Shown here: positions 18,959 to 27,229 of the stretch, piece by piece
Position numbering within the stretch: the stretch's first letter is position 1
Layout: each line of letters starts with the position of its first letter
NCBI RefSeq assembly: GCF_003234795.2
Contig: NZ_CP126268.1
Location: 1,116,001 to 1,180,000, forward strand
Length of the DNA: 64,000 nt
Direction: 5' to 3'
DNA from: Curtobacterium sp. MCLR17_032
GTDB taxonomy: Bacteria; Actinomycetota; Actinomycetes; Actinomycetales; Microbacteriaceae
Notes under the pieces: model-generated
The model's input: only the letters and a program-made list of their open reading frames with translations
Database searches by the model: none
What the model was told of the DNA's origin: nothing
Translations under genes and position numbers: made by a program

Positions 18959-20581
18959 TCAGGCGGCCGGGCCGGCGGCCAGCCGCTCGGCGGCACGCAC
19001 GAGCCGCTGCGTCACCGCGTGCTCAGGGCGGCCGAAGACGGCCTCGGCCGGACCGTGCTCGACCACGGCACCCTCGTGGACGACGAGCACCTCGTCCGCC
19101 AGGCGCCGGACGGCCCGCAGGTCGTGCGACACGAACACCATCGCCACACCCGTGTGGTCGCGCAGCCGTTCGAGCAGGCCGAGCACCGCGTCCTGCACGG
19201 TCGCATCGAGTGCGGTGACCGGTTCGTCGAGCACCAGGACCTCGGGTTCGGTGGCCAGCGCCCGGGCGATCGCCAGCCGCTGCCGCTGCCCGCCGGACAG
19301 CGTGCGGGGCGAGCGGGTCCGGAGGCCCGGGTCCAGGTCGACCTGTCGCAGTGCGGCGTCGACACGGTCACCCAGCGCACCGGTCGCCCGCCGTGCGCGC
19401 CCGCCGCTCAGGGCGTCGGCGAGGACACGGTCCACGTCCCACCGCTCGTCGAACGTCGCGCCGGGGTCCTGGACGACCGCGGCCATCCGGTGTCGGCGTG
19501 CACGACGGTCGCGCTCGGGGAGTGGTGCCCACGCCTCGCTGTCGAGCGTGACCGTGCCGACGTCGGGCGTCTCGAGTCCGAGGAGCATCCGCGCCACCGT
19601 GGTCTTGCCGGAGCCCGATGCCCCGACGACCCCGAGCACCCGGCCGGCCGCGACCCGGAGCGAGACGTCGGCGACGGCTGCGACGCCCGGGTAGGACCGC
19701 TGGAGTCCCGTGGCGGCGAGCACCGGCAGCGCCGAGCGACCGGCCGCCGACGACGCGCCCGCAGCGCCGGCGGCACCGGCCACCGGCGTCGACCGGCCCA
19801 CGGGCGTCGACCGGGCTGCACGCACCAGGGCCTGCGTGGCGGGGTGGACCGGGGCCTCCAGGACGGACGCGGTCGGACCCTCCTCGACGATGCGGCCGGC
19901 GTCCATCACGGCGACCCGGTCCGCCCACCCCACGACCAGGCCGAGGTCGTGCGTGACGACGAGCAGCCCGGTACCCCGCTGTTGCGCCGCCCGTAGCTGC
20001 TCCATCACGCGGAGGGCGATTCCGGCGTCGAGGGCCGTGGTCGGTTCGTCCGCCACGAGCAGCCCGGGGCGACCGATCGTCGCGGCGGCGATGAGGGCAC
20101 GCTGTCGCATCCCGCCGGACAGGGTGCCCGCGGTACGGCCGTCGGCGGCGAGTGCAGGGTCGAGTCCGACGGCCTCCAGTTCGGCGCGCACCGCCTCGAC
20201 GCGCTCGCGTGCCGACAGGTCGGTGTGCAGGCGGAGGGCGTCGGCGACCTCGCGCCCGACGCGACGCAGCGGGTCCAGGGCGCCCAGGGCCTCCTGGCCG
20301 ACGTAGCCGACGTGACGTCCGCGGACCGCGCGCCACCGGCGTTCCGACAGGCCGCGGACGTCCTGGTCCCCGACGGTCAGTCGGTCGGCTGTGACCCCGG
20401 CACCGGTGGCGGACAGGCCGAGCGCGGCCCGGACCGTGACGGACTTGCCGGAGCCGGAGGCGCCGACGAGGGCGACGCACTCGCCCGGCGCGACCCGGAG
20501 GGAGACGTCCGTGACGACGGGGACGCCGTCGATCGTGACCGAGAGGCCGACGACGTCGAGGGCGCCAGCCTGGCCGCTCAC
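18959..20581 (-). CDS. Dpp/Opp-type ABC transporter ATPase, two ATP-binding domains fused
   Basis: A 540-residue protein with two complete ABC cassettes. The first has Walker A GASGSGKSV, signature LSGGMRQRA and Walker B LLVADEPT. The second has GASGSGKTT, LSGGQRQRL and LVLDEPV. It does the work of DppD and DppF in one chain, powering the permeases encoded just upstream. An Ala/Gly-rich linker joins the halves. The GTG start at 20581 overlaps the permease stop by 4 nt. The C-terminus and downstream DNA are extremely rich in GCGGCCGG-like words. Confidence 0.92.
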   Translation of the reverse strand: MSGQAGALDVVGLSVTIDGVPVVTDVSLRVAPGECVALVGASGSGKSVTVRAALGLSATGAGVTADRLTVGDQDVRGLSERRWRAVRGRHVGYVGQEALGALDPLRRVGREVADALRLHTDLSARERVEAVRAELEAVGLDPALAADGRTAGTLSGGMRQRALIAAATIGRPGLLVADEPTTALDAGIALRVMEQLRAAQQRGTGLLVVTHDLGLVVGWADRVAVMDAGRIVEEGPTASVLEAPVHPATQALVRAARSTPVGRSTPVAGAAGAAGASSAAGRSALPVLAATGLQRSYPGVAAVADVSLRVAAGRVLGVVGASGSGKTTVARMLLGLETPDVGTVTLDSEAWAPLPERDRRARRHRMAAVVQDPGATFDERWDVDRVLADALSGGRARRATGALGDRVDAALRQVDLDPGLRTRSPRTLSGGQRQRLAIARALATEPEVLVLDEPVTALDATVQDAVLGLLERLRDHTGVAMVFVSHDLRAVRRLADEVLVVHEGAVVEHGPAEAVFGRPEHAVTQRLVRAAERLAAGPAA

Positions 20582-21504
20582 CGTGCCGCTCCGGCACGGC
20601 GGAGAGCCCGGCCGAGCACCGTGACGGCGGTCGCCAGGACCACGATCGCCAGGCCCGGGAACGTGCTCATCCACGGTGCGGTCGCCAGGTAGGTGCGGCC
20701 GTCGGCGAGCATCGCACCCCACTCCGGAGCCGGCGGCGGTGTGCCGACGCCGAGGTAGCTGAGCGCCGACGCCCACACCACGGCCTGGCCGATGCCGAGC
20801 GTACCGACGGCGACGACCGGCCAGAGCGCCGCCGGCAGCACGTGCCGGACCACGACGGTGGCGGGGGAGCGGCCGAGCAGGACCGCGGTCTCGACGACCT
20901 GCGACGAACGAGCGGTCCGGACCAGTCCGCGGACGATCCGGGCGTACCCGGGGGCCGTGGCGAACCCGACCGCGAGCATCGCCGGCACCGGTCCGGGCCC
21001 GGTGACCGCGATGACGACGAGTGCGACCAGGAGCAGCGGGAGGGCGAAGGCGACCTCGGTCACACGCCCCACGACGGCGTCGACGACCCGGCCGCCGAGT
21101 CCGGCGAGGACCCCGAGGACAACCCCGGTCCCACCGCCGACCAGGGTCGCGACGACGCCGACCAGCAGCGACGCCCGCGTCCCCGCGACCACCCGTGCCA
21201 GGACGTCACGTCCGGACTCGTCGGTGCCGAAGAGGTGGCCGGCGCCGGGCGGCAGGAGCGCCTGGGACGGGTGCACCGCGAGCGGGTCGGCGCCGCCGAG
21301 CAGCGCCGGCCACAGGGCCGCCACGACGGCGACCGCCACCACCACCGCGGCGACGGTCCCTGCCGGGCCGAGCGTCCCCCCACGGAACCGCTCGGATCGG
21401 CGTCCGGCGCGGACGCCGGGGCCCGGGGACGGCGTGCTGCCGGGCACACCGTCGATGCTGCTGCGGCGTCCGGCCGGGAGGCCCGGGTCGACGATCCCGC
21501 TCAC
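20578..21504 (-). CDS. Dpp/Opp-type ABC transporter permease (DppC-like)
   Basis: A 308-residue inner-membrane protein with an N-terminal Pro/Gly-rich cytosolic stretch (about 45 residues) and six predicted helices. The entry segment HLFGTDESGRDVLARVVAGTR is the hallmark of DppC/OppC. The coupling (EAA) loop is visible as ...LLGRSPATVVVRHVLP. The GTG start overlaps the preceding permease stop by 4 nt, so all three transporter genes are coupled. Confidence 0.92.
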   Translation of the reverse strand: MSGIVDPGLPAGRRSSIDGVPGSTPSPGPGVRAGRRSERFRGGTLGPAGTVAAVVVAVAVVAALWPALLGGADPLAVHPSQALLPPGAGHLFGTDESGRDVLARVVAGTRASLLVGVVATLVGGGTGVVLGVLAGLGGRVVDAVVGRVTEVAFALPLLLVALVVIAVTGPGPVPAMLAVGFATAPGYARIVRGLVRTARSSQVVETAVLLGRSPATVVVRHVLPAALWPVVAVGTLGIGQAVVWASALSYLGVGTPPPAPEWGAMLADGRTYLATAPWMSTFPGLAIVVLATAVTVLGRALRRAGAAR

Positions 21505-22628
21505 CGCGCCACCGCCTCGTCGGACGTCGCGCCGCCGCGGTCCGGTCCGGTGCCGCGGTCCGGTCCGGCGTCGCGGTCCGATCCGGTGCCGCGGGCCTGG
21601 CCGGCACCGCGGGCCTGGTCGCCGCGGCGGTCGCCCCGGTCGCTGCCGCGCGGGTCGACCGCCCGCTCGACGAGGTCCGCCACCGCGAGCACCACCACGT
21701 AGGCAGCCGCCGACACGAGGGCGATCCCGGCGACGAGGGGCATGTCCCGCTGCGTCACGGCGGTGACGAGTGCACGCCCGATGCCGGGCAGCGCGAACAC
21801 CGACTCGACGACCACGGCCCCGGACACCAGCGACCCGAAGGCCCAGGCCGACAGCGCGATGCCGGGCAGGGCCGCGTGCCGGAGCAGGTGGCGGCCGAAC
21901 AGCCCCGCGCGGGACTCGCCGCGACCCCGGGCCGCGAGTGCGAACGCCGAGCGCTGCGCGTCCACGACGCCGTCACGGATCGTCTCGGCCAGGTACCCGG
22001 CGACCGGCACCGCCACGACGAGCACCGGCAGCACCCAGCCGCGGACGGTCCCGTCGCTGACCGCGGGCACCCATCCCAGGCTGCTGGCGAAGACGACGAT
22101 GAGCACGCTGCCGAGCCAGAAGTGCGGCATCACGCTGGCGGTCACCGACAGCCCGGTGGTCAGCAGCGCCGCGACCCGACCGCGCTGCGTCGACCACCAC
22201 GCGGCGACGACCGCGAGCAGCCAGGCGACGACGAGCCCGGCGACCGCCAGGGTCAGCGTCACCGGCAGCTCCTGCGCCAACAGCGTCGACACCGGCGTCC
22301 GGAACGCGTACGAGTCGCCGAGCTGCCCGGTCGCCAGCCGTCCGAGGAACACCGCGTACTGCACGAGCACCGGTCGGTCCAGGCCGTACTCGTGGCGGAC
22401 CTGCGCCACCGCCTCGGCCGAGGCCTGCGACCCCGGACCGCCGAGGATCGCGAGTGCCGGGTCACCGGGGATCAGGCGGATGGCGACGAACACGATCGTC
22501 GCGACCGCCCAGAGGACGCCGACGCCGCCGAGGAGCCGGCGCACCGCCCAACGCGCCCACCCGGCGGCGGGGGAGCTGCGGGGCGGGCGGGCACCGGGCC
22601 TCCCGGCCGTCACCGGACCGTGCACCAC
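21501..22628 (-). CDS. Dpp/Opp-type ABC transporter permease (DppB-like)
   Basis: A 375-residue permease with the DppB pattern: first helix GVLWAVATIVFVAIRLIPGDP, the YGLDRPVLVQYAVFLGRLATGQLG segment and the coupling-loop region. After the last helix it carries an unusual hydrophilic tail of about 45 residues with a repeating Asp-Arg-Gly pattern (PDRGTG-like), encoded by an 18-bp tandem repeat. Two adjacent GTG codons at 22628 and 22625 are possible starts; neither has a clear ribosome-binding site, so the 7-nt gap to the upstream lipoprotein gene suggests coupling. Confidence 0.9.
   Translation of the reverse strand: MVHGPVTAGRPGARPPRSSPAAGWARWAVRRLLGGVGVLWAVATIVFVAIRLIPGDPALAILGGPGSQASAEAVAQVRHEYGLDRPVLVQYAVFLGRLATGQLGDSYAFRTPVSTLLAQELPVTLTLAVAGLVVAWLLAVVAAWWSTQRGRVAALLTTGLSVTASVMPHFWLGSVLIVVFASSLGWVPAVSDGTVRGWVLPVLVVAVPVAGYLAETIRDGVVDAQRSAFALAARGRGESRAGLFGRHLLRHAALPGIALSAWAFGSLVSGAVVVESVFALPGIGRALVTAVTQRDMPLVAGIALVSAAAYVVVLAVADLVERAVDPRGSDRGDRRGDQARGAGQARGTGSDRDAGPDRGTGPDRGGATSDEAVAR
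21534..21618. repeat. 18-bp tandem repeat inside the DppB-like tail
   Basis: About 4.7 degenerate units starting GCCGCGGTCCGGTCCGGT (21534, 21552, 21570, 21588, 21606). The period is a multiple of three, so copy number changes preserve the frame. Confidence 0.85.
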
Positions 22629-22635
22629 CGGAGGG

Positions 22636-24285
22636 TCAGCGGGCGAGCCAGGCGGTCCCGAACCACGGCGTCGAGACCGACGTGGTCGAGATGCCGTGCA
22701 CGGCCGAGCGGTACAGGAAGTGGTTCTGCTGGTCGTAGAGCGGCAGGACGGTCCGGCTCTCGAGGATCGTCTGCTGTGCCTGCTCGACCAGGTCGGCGCG
22801 CTCGGCGGAGTCCGCGGTCTGCGCGGCTCGCTCGAGCAGCCGGTCGAGTGCCGGGTCGTCGAGCTGGGCGAGGTTCGCGAAGTAGCCCGACGGCGCCGGC
22901 GTGATCGACGCGGAGTCGTAGAGGATGCGGAGGACGTCCGGGCCGACCTTCGTGTAGGGCGCGCTGACGACGTCGTACTGGTTCTTCGCCAGCGCGGCGT
23001 ACCAGCTGGACAGGTCGAGTTCTTCGAGCTTGACCGAGATCCCGACCTTCGCCTCGGACGCCTGGATCTGCTGGAACAGGCTGCGCTCGGCCGGGACCGA
23101 CTGGTTCGTCGAGACCGGGAAGGTGACGGTGAGGGGCTTGCCGTCCTTCTCGCGCACGCCGTCGCCGTTCTCCTTCCACCCGGCGGCGTCGAGCAGGCGC
23201 TCGGCTTCCGACGGGTCGTACCCGAAGAGCGCCTTGTCCGAGTACGAGGTCGGTTCGACGCTCGACAGCACGGAGTACGAGCGCTTCGCGGTGCCGAGGA
23301 ACAGCGACTTCAGTCCGGGGTCGATCTCGGCCGCGGCGATGAAGGCCTTGCGGACGGACTCGTCCTGGAACACCCCGTGACCGGAGTTCAGCTCGAGCCG
23401 GTTCGACGCACCGGGGCGGGGCGCGTCGAGGTCGCGGATCGCGGCCTTCGACGACGCCGCCTTGAGCTGGTCGGGCTGTGCGTTGTCGATGACGTCGACC
23501 TGCCCGGACTGCAGCGCCGCGTAGCGGGAGGTCGAGTCCGGCAGGAAGCGCCAGGTCAGCCCGTCGAGGCGGGGCTTCGTGGTCGAGCCGCCGAGCGGCG
23601 TGTAGTCGGCGTTCTTCGTCAGGGTGACGCGGTCGCCGTGCTTCCAGTCGGTGACCCGGAACGGGCCGGTGCCGACGGGGGACTCGCAGTTCGTGGCCTG
23701 CTTGCGCTGCAGCGCCTTCGGTGACTCCATGCCGACCCAGGGCTGCGAGAACGACTCGAGCAACGCGGCGTCGGGGCGGCTCAGCGACAGGGTGACCGTC
23801 CGGTCGTCGGTGGCCGTGGCCTTCGCGATCGACTGCAGGGCGAGGTAGCCGGTGCTGGACGCGGTCGCCGGGTCCTGCACGTGCTCGATGTTCGCCACGA
23901 CCGCCGCGGCATCGAAGGGGGTGCCGTCGGTGAAGGTCACGTCGTCACGGAGCGTGAAGGTGAGGGTCTTGCCGTCGTCGCTCGTGGACCACTTCGTGGC
24001 GAGTTCCGGCGTCGGCTTGCCGTCGTCGAGCCCGACCAGTTCCTCGATGTACTGGGTCGCGAGCAGCGCCTGCGGGTAGTTGCCGCCGACGTGCGGGTCG
24101 AGGCAGGTCGGCTCGGCGTCGCCGGACGCGTAGGTCAGGGTGCCGCCACGCACCGGGGTGCTGCTGTCGCCGGGGGCGCCACCGCCCGAGCACGCCGCGA
24201 CGGCCAGGAGGATCGTGGCCGCGCTGGCGACGCCGGTCACGATGCGCCGCAGCGCCGGGCTTTTCTGTACTGGGTCCAAGATCAT
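22636..24285 (-). CDS. Dpp/Opp-family extracellular solute-binding lipoprotein (SBP_bac_5)
   Basis: A 549-residue periplasm-side lipoprotein. The lipobox LAVAAC places the lipidated cysteine at residue 32, followed by a SGGG linker. The SBP_bac_5 fold is indicated by GDAEPTCLDPHVGGNYPQ, LRDDVTFTDGTPFDAAAV and GTGPFRVTDWKHGD. Such proteins bind oligopeptides, nickel or metal-chelate complexes; the ligand cannot be called. There is no ribosome-binding site before ATG 24285, and a TAGGCT box (complement of 24295-24300) lies 9 nt upstream, so the message is probably leaderless. Confidence 0.93.
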   Translation of the reverse strand: MILDPVQKSPALRRIVTGVASAATILLAVAACSGGGAPGDSSTPVRGGTLTYASGDAEPTCLDPHVGGNYPQALLATQYIEELVGLDDGKPTPELATKWSTSDDGKTLTFTLRDDVTFTDGTPFDAAAVVANIEHVQDPATASSTGYLALQSIAKATATDDRTVTLSLSRPDAALLESFSQPWVGMESPKALQRKQATNCESPVGTGPFRVTDWKHGDRVTLTKNADYTPLGGSTTKPRLDGLTWRFLPDSTSRYAALQSGQVDVIDNAQPDQLKAASSKAAIRDLDAPRPGASNRLELNSGHGVFQDESVRKAFIAAAEIDPGLKSLFLGTAKRSYSVLSSVEPTSYSDKALFGYDPSEAERLLDAAGWKENGDGVREKDGKPLTVTFPVSTNQSVPAERSLFQQIQASEAKVGISVKLEELDLSSWYAALAKNQYDVVSAPYTKVGPDVLRILYDSASITPAPSGYFANLAQLDDPALDRLLERAAQTADSAERADLVEQAQQTILESRTVLPLYDQQNHFLYRSAVHGISTTSVSTPWFGTAWLAR

Positions 24286-24291
24286 GGCTCG

Positions 24292-24302
24292 GCTAGCCTA
24301 GC
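24292..24302. promoter_or_regulatory. GCTAG-C-CTAGC palindrome between lipoprotein and TetR genes
   Basis: A perfect 5-bp inverted repeat with one central base overlaps -10-like boxes for both divergent genes. It is a candidate operator for the TetR protein at 24318. On the reverse strand it reads TAGGCTAGCC, close to the core of actinobacterial DtxR/IdeR iron boxes (TAGGCTAACC), an alternative reading. Confidence 0.5.
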
Positions 24303-24317
24303 GCTTTACTGGGGGGC

Positions 24318-24917
24318 ATGGACGAACCCACCCGCCGAGGCGGTCGACCGCGCCGATCGAGTGCCGAGGTGCTCGCGGACGCCGCCGCCGAGCTCTTCCT
24401 CGAGCAGGGCTACACCAAGACGACGGTGGACCACATCGCCGCCCGCGCCGGGGTCAGCCGCGCCACCTTCTTCAACTACTTCGCCGCGAAGTCCGACGTG
24501 ATGTGGCTCGACCTCGACGCCGCGGTGGCCGACCTGCCGCAGCACCTGGCGACCTCTGCCGAGTCGAGTGTCGTCCGCGCGGTCGAGGACGCCCTGCTCG
24601 CCGCGGCCCGCGCCCACGACCCGGACCGGGTGCCGTGGGCGATCGCGCAGGCCGAGGTGATGGACGTCGGCGCCGAACTCGTCGCGAGCGTCGCCACCCG
24701 GGTCACCGCGCAGCACCAGGCGGTCGCGTCCTTCGTGGCCGGGCGGACCGGGGAGCACCCGGGGTCGCTCTGGCCGCAGACCGTGGCCGGCGCGATGCTC
24801 GGGGCGGCGGCCGCGGCGTTCGGGGTCTGGGTGACGGACGGCGTCGGTCGGCGTCCACTCGTCGAGTACGTCGGTGCCGCGTTGACGCCCGTCGTCGCGG
24901 GGCTCGACGCGCGCTGA
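24318..24917 (+). CDS. TetR-family transcriptional regulator
   Basis: A 199-residue regulator. The helix-turn-helix occupies about residues 15-62 (ELFLEQGYTKTTVDHIAARA, then VSRATFFNYFAAKSDV), with the FFNYF motif of the AcrR/TetR type. The ligand domain is Ala-rich. A GGGGGG stretch precedes ATG 24318. It is divergent from the Dpp-type importer with only 32 nt between start codons, so one operator could control both. Confidence 0.92.
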   Translation: MDEPTRRGGRPRRSSAEVLADAAAELFLEQGYTKTTVDHIAARAGVSRATFFNYFAAKSDVMWLDLDAAVADLPQHLATSAESSVVRAVEDALLAAARAHDPDRVPWAIAQAEVMDVGAELVASVATRVTAQHQAVASFVAGRTGEHPGSLWPQTVAGAMLGAAAAAFGVWVTDGVGRRPLVEYVGAALTPVVAGLDAR

Positions 24918-24989
24918 CCCGCTGCCGGTCCGCTGGTAGGTTCTGGGTGCGCCGTCCGAGGGGGACGGCCACCGACTCCAGGGGGAACC

Positions 24990-25883
24990 GTGCCCGACAC
25001 ACCCGATCAGCAGCAGCCGTCGTCGTCCGGAACGGGTGGGCCGGACCCGGAGCGCCACGAGGGTGATGCCGCCCAGGCCCCGGAGTACCCGGCCCAGGCG
25101 CCGCAGGACGCCGCAGCACCGGCACCGGAGTACCCGACACAGGCACCCCAGGACGCCGCTGCGCCAGCACCGGAGTACCCGCAGCAGCAGCAGCCGCAGT
25201 ACCCGGCCGGCCAGGCACCGCAGTTCCCGGGGCAGCCCGGCGGCCAGCAGGCGCCGCAGGACAGTGGCCAGCCGCCGCAGTTCGGTGGCCAGCAGCCCCA
25301 GTTCGGTGGCCAGCAGCCCCAGTTCGGTGGCCAGCCGCCCCAGTTCGGCGGCCAGCCCCCGCAGTACCCCGCCGGCGCGGCCGGCCCCCAGGGTCAGCAG
25401 CCCTGGCAGGGCGGCGGTGCACCGATGATGCAGCCCGGCGGTGCCGCCGCGTACGGTGGTCGCCCGCAGCAGCCCCGCGGCCGTCGGGTCCTGGTGGCGG
25501 TCGTCGGCATCGTGGCGTTCCTCGTCGCCGGTGCCCTGGTGCGCTGGGGTCTGTCCTCGTTCGGCGGTCCGTCGAAGCAGGAGCTCGTCGACGAGGGCGT
25601 CAAGAAGATCACCGAGCAGACGACCTTCCCGAAGCAGGTCGACGCGATCACGACCTGGACCGGGGTCGACGCCGAGGACGACGCGATCCACTACCGCTAC
25701 AGCGTCGCCGCCGACCCGACCGCGATCTCCGAGCGGGCGATCCGCAGCTCGGTGCTGTCGAACCTCTGCTCGACGACGGCGACGCGGGACATCCTCGAGG
25801 AGGACATCGCGATGCGGTACTCCTACGTCTTCCCCGGCTCCGACAAGACGGTCGACCTCGAGTTCACCGAAGCCGACTGCTGA
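24990..25883 (+). CDS. Pro/Gln-rich membrane-anchored protein of unknown function
   Basis: A 297-residue protein in three parts. Residues 1-165 form a cytoplasmic low-complexity tail rich in Pro, Gln, Gly and Ala, with repeats such as APEYP and PQFGGQ. One transmembrane helix follows (about 167-190, after PRGRR). An extracellular domain of about 105 residues (KQELVDEGVKKITEQTTFPKQVDAITTW onward) has two cysteines that could form a disulfide. This architecture (disordered Pro-rich tail, helix, small outside domain) is common in actinobacterial envelope proteins. GTG 24990 follows a GGGGGAA site. Function not recognised. Confidence 0.85.
   Translation: MPDTPDQQQPSSSGTGGPDPERHEGDAAQAPEYPAQAPQDAAAPAPEYPTQAPQDAAAPAPEYPQQQQPQYPAGQAPQFPGQPGGQQAPQDSGQPPQFGGQQPQFGGQQPQFGGQPPQFGGQPPQYPAGAAGPQGQQPWQGGGAPMMQPGGAAAYGGRPQQPRGRRVLVAVVGIVAFLVAGALVRWGLSSFGGPSKQELVDEGVKKITEQTTFPKQVDAITTWTGVDAEDDAIHYRYSVAADPTAISERAIRSSVLSNLCSTTATRDILEEDIAMRYSYVFPGSDKTVDLEFTEADC
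25278..25361. repeat. 21-bp tandem repeat encoding PQFGGQ-type heptads
   Basis: Four units of CAGTTCGGTGGCCAGCAGCCC and variants (25278, 25299, 25320, 25341). The first two are identical. They add to longer 39-bp repeats around APEYP upstream. Confidence 0.9.
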
Positions 25884-25901
25884 TCGACCCCCGCGGCCCG
25901 G

Positions 25902-26975
25902 TCAGGCGCGGAGGGTCCCCGCGCCGCCCGCCGCGACGTCCTCGACGGTCCCGTCCTTGACGACCTCGGGGATCTCGTCCCCGGTCGGCACCAGGACCGC
26001 CGCACCCGGCACGGACAACGTGAGCACGGCCTCCTCGACGTACTGGCTGTCCTCGAGCGACTGCTCGATCTTCCGCAGCCGGCCGGCGACGTGCTCCTCG
26101 GTGTCGTTGCCGACCAGGTCGACCGCCGCGACCATGTAGACACGCGACGGGCCGACGAACTCCAGGTGCAGGTAGCTGACGCTCTCGACCTGGTCGCGGG
26201 CGAGCAGCTCGACGAGCACGGCGTCCTCGAGCTCGGGCGACGTGCTCTCACCGAGCAGGAACCGGCGGTTGCGGTCGATGAGGACGATCGCGACGACGCC
26301 GAGCAGCAGGCCGACGGCGATCGACCCGATGGCGTCGAACACGGCGAGGCCCGTGACCTGGTGCAGGAAGACACCGAGGAACGCGATCACCAGGCCGATG
26401 AGCGCGGCGGCGTCCTCGGCGAACACCGCTCGGAGCGTCGGGTTCGACGACTGCAGCACGTGGCGGAGGACCGGCACCCGGCGCTTCGTCGCGGCCCCGT
26501 GCGCCTGCCGGAAGGCCTGCAGGAAGCTCGTGCCCTCGAGCAGGAACGACACCCCGAGCACGATGTAGTTGAGCAGGACGTCCTCGGCCGGTCCGGTGTC
26601 CCCGAGCTCGGTGATGCCGTGGTAGATCGACACGATCGCACCCGCGGTGAAGAGCCCGAACGCGGCGAACATCGACCAGATGTAGGTCTCCCGGCCGTAG
26701 CCGAGCGGGTGCCGGGCATCGCGCTTCCGGGCGCCCCGCCGTTCGGCGATGAGCAGGAACACCTCGTTGCCGGTGTCGGCCCACGAGTGCGCGGCCTCGG
26801 CCACCATCGAGGCGGACCCGGTGAGCATCGCTGCGACGGACTTCGCGACGGCGACGAGCAGGTTCGCGCCGAACGCGATGAGGACGGTGAGCAGGGACTC
26901 CGGCTTCTGTTCCGAGCTGGAGGACGAGGCGTCCGGAGTGGTCTCCGGAGCCTCGGATGACGTCGACGAGGGCAT
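25902..26975 (-). CDS. Cation diffusion facilitator (CDF) metal transporter
   Basis: A 357-residue membrane protein. A Ser/Glu-rich N-terminal tail (about 28 residues) is followed by transmembrane helices. Metal-site motifs of the CDF fold are present: EAAHSWADTGNE in helix 2 and FAEDAAALIGL in helix 5. A cytoplasmic C-terminal domain of about 95 residues follows. CDF proteins export Zn2+, Fe2+, Co2+ or Mn2+ by proton antiport; the metal is not determined. ATG 26975 is preceded by GGAG. It is divergent from the ileS leader and converges on the gene at 24990 with a 19-nt gap and no evident terminator. Confidence 0.88.
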   Translation of the reverse strand: MPSSTSSEAPETTPDASSSSSEQKPESLLTVLIAFGANLLVAVAKSVAAMLTGSASMVAEAAHSWADTGNEVFLLIAERRGARKRDARHPLGYGRETYIWSMFAAFGLFTAGAIVSIYHGITELGDTGPAEDVLLNYIVLGVSFLLEGTSFLQAFRQAHGAATKRRVPVLRHVLQSSNPTLRAVFAEDAAALIGLVIAFLGVFLHQVTGLAVFDAIGSIAVGLLLGVVAIVLIDRNRRFLLGESTSPELEDAVLVELLARDQVESVSYLHLEFVGPSRVYMVAAVDLVGNDTEEHVAGRLRKIEQSLEDSQYVEEAVLTLSVPGAAVLVPTGDEIPEVVKDGTVEDVAAGGAGTLRA

Positions 26976-27002
26976 CGCTCCAGCATGCTCTCGTCCGGTA
27001 GA

Positions 27003-27229
27003 GTCGGGTGCACAGGCATCGATCCGGCCATCACCGGGGAGCCATCCGGAAGAACGCGGCACCCGACGGGGGTCGTCAGTAGAACCGGACGGGTTCGGGA
27101 CCGTCACCATCCCCGACGCAGAGTGGTCACGAACAGGCGGTCGCGCCGGTCCGAGGCAAGCGAGGTGGTACCGCGGAGCGCAGGCTCCGTCCTCGTGGTC
27201 CAGTTCCACCGACCTCCAGGAGCCATCCG
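27003..27229 (+). promoter_or_regulatory. T-box riboswitch (translational) controlling ileS
   Basis: The antisequestrator is textbook: CGAGG (27161-27165) pairs with CCTCG (27191-27195), the bulge begins TGGTACCGC, and GGAGC (27175-27179) pairs with GCTCC (27184-27188). TGGT can pair with the ACCA end of uncharged tRNA-Ile. The competing fold is also visible: GGCTCC (27183-27188) is complementary to GGAGCC (27219-27224), which is the ileS ribosome-binding site. A Stem I base of nine pairs (27003-27011 with 27059-27067) encloses three ATC triplets that could be the specifier. There is no terminator, so control is by translation, as in other actinobacterial ileS genes. Confidence 0.92.

Noticed and set aside
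25884..25901. Terminator between the genes at 24990 and 25902
   Set aside because: Only 18 nt separate the stops and no inverted repeat is visible.
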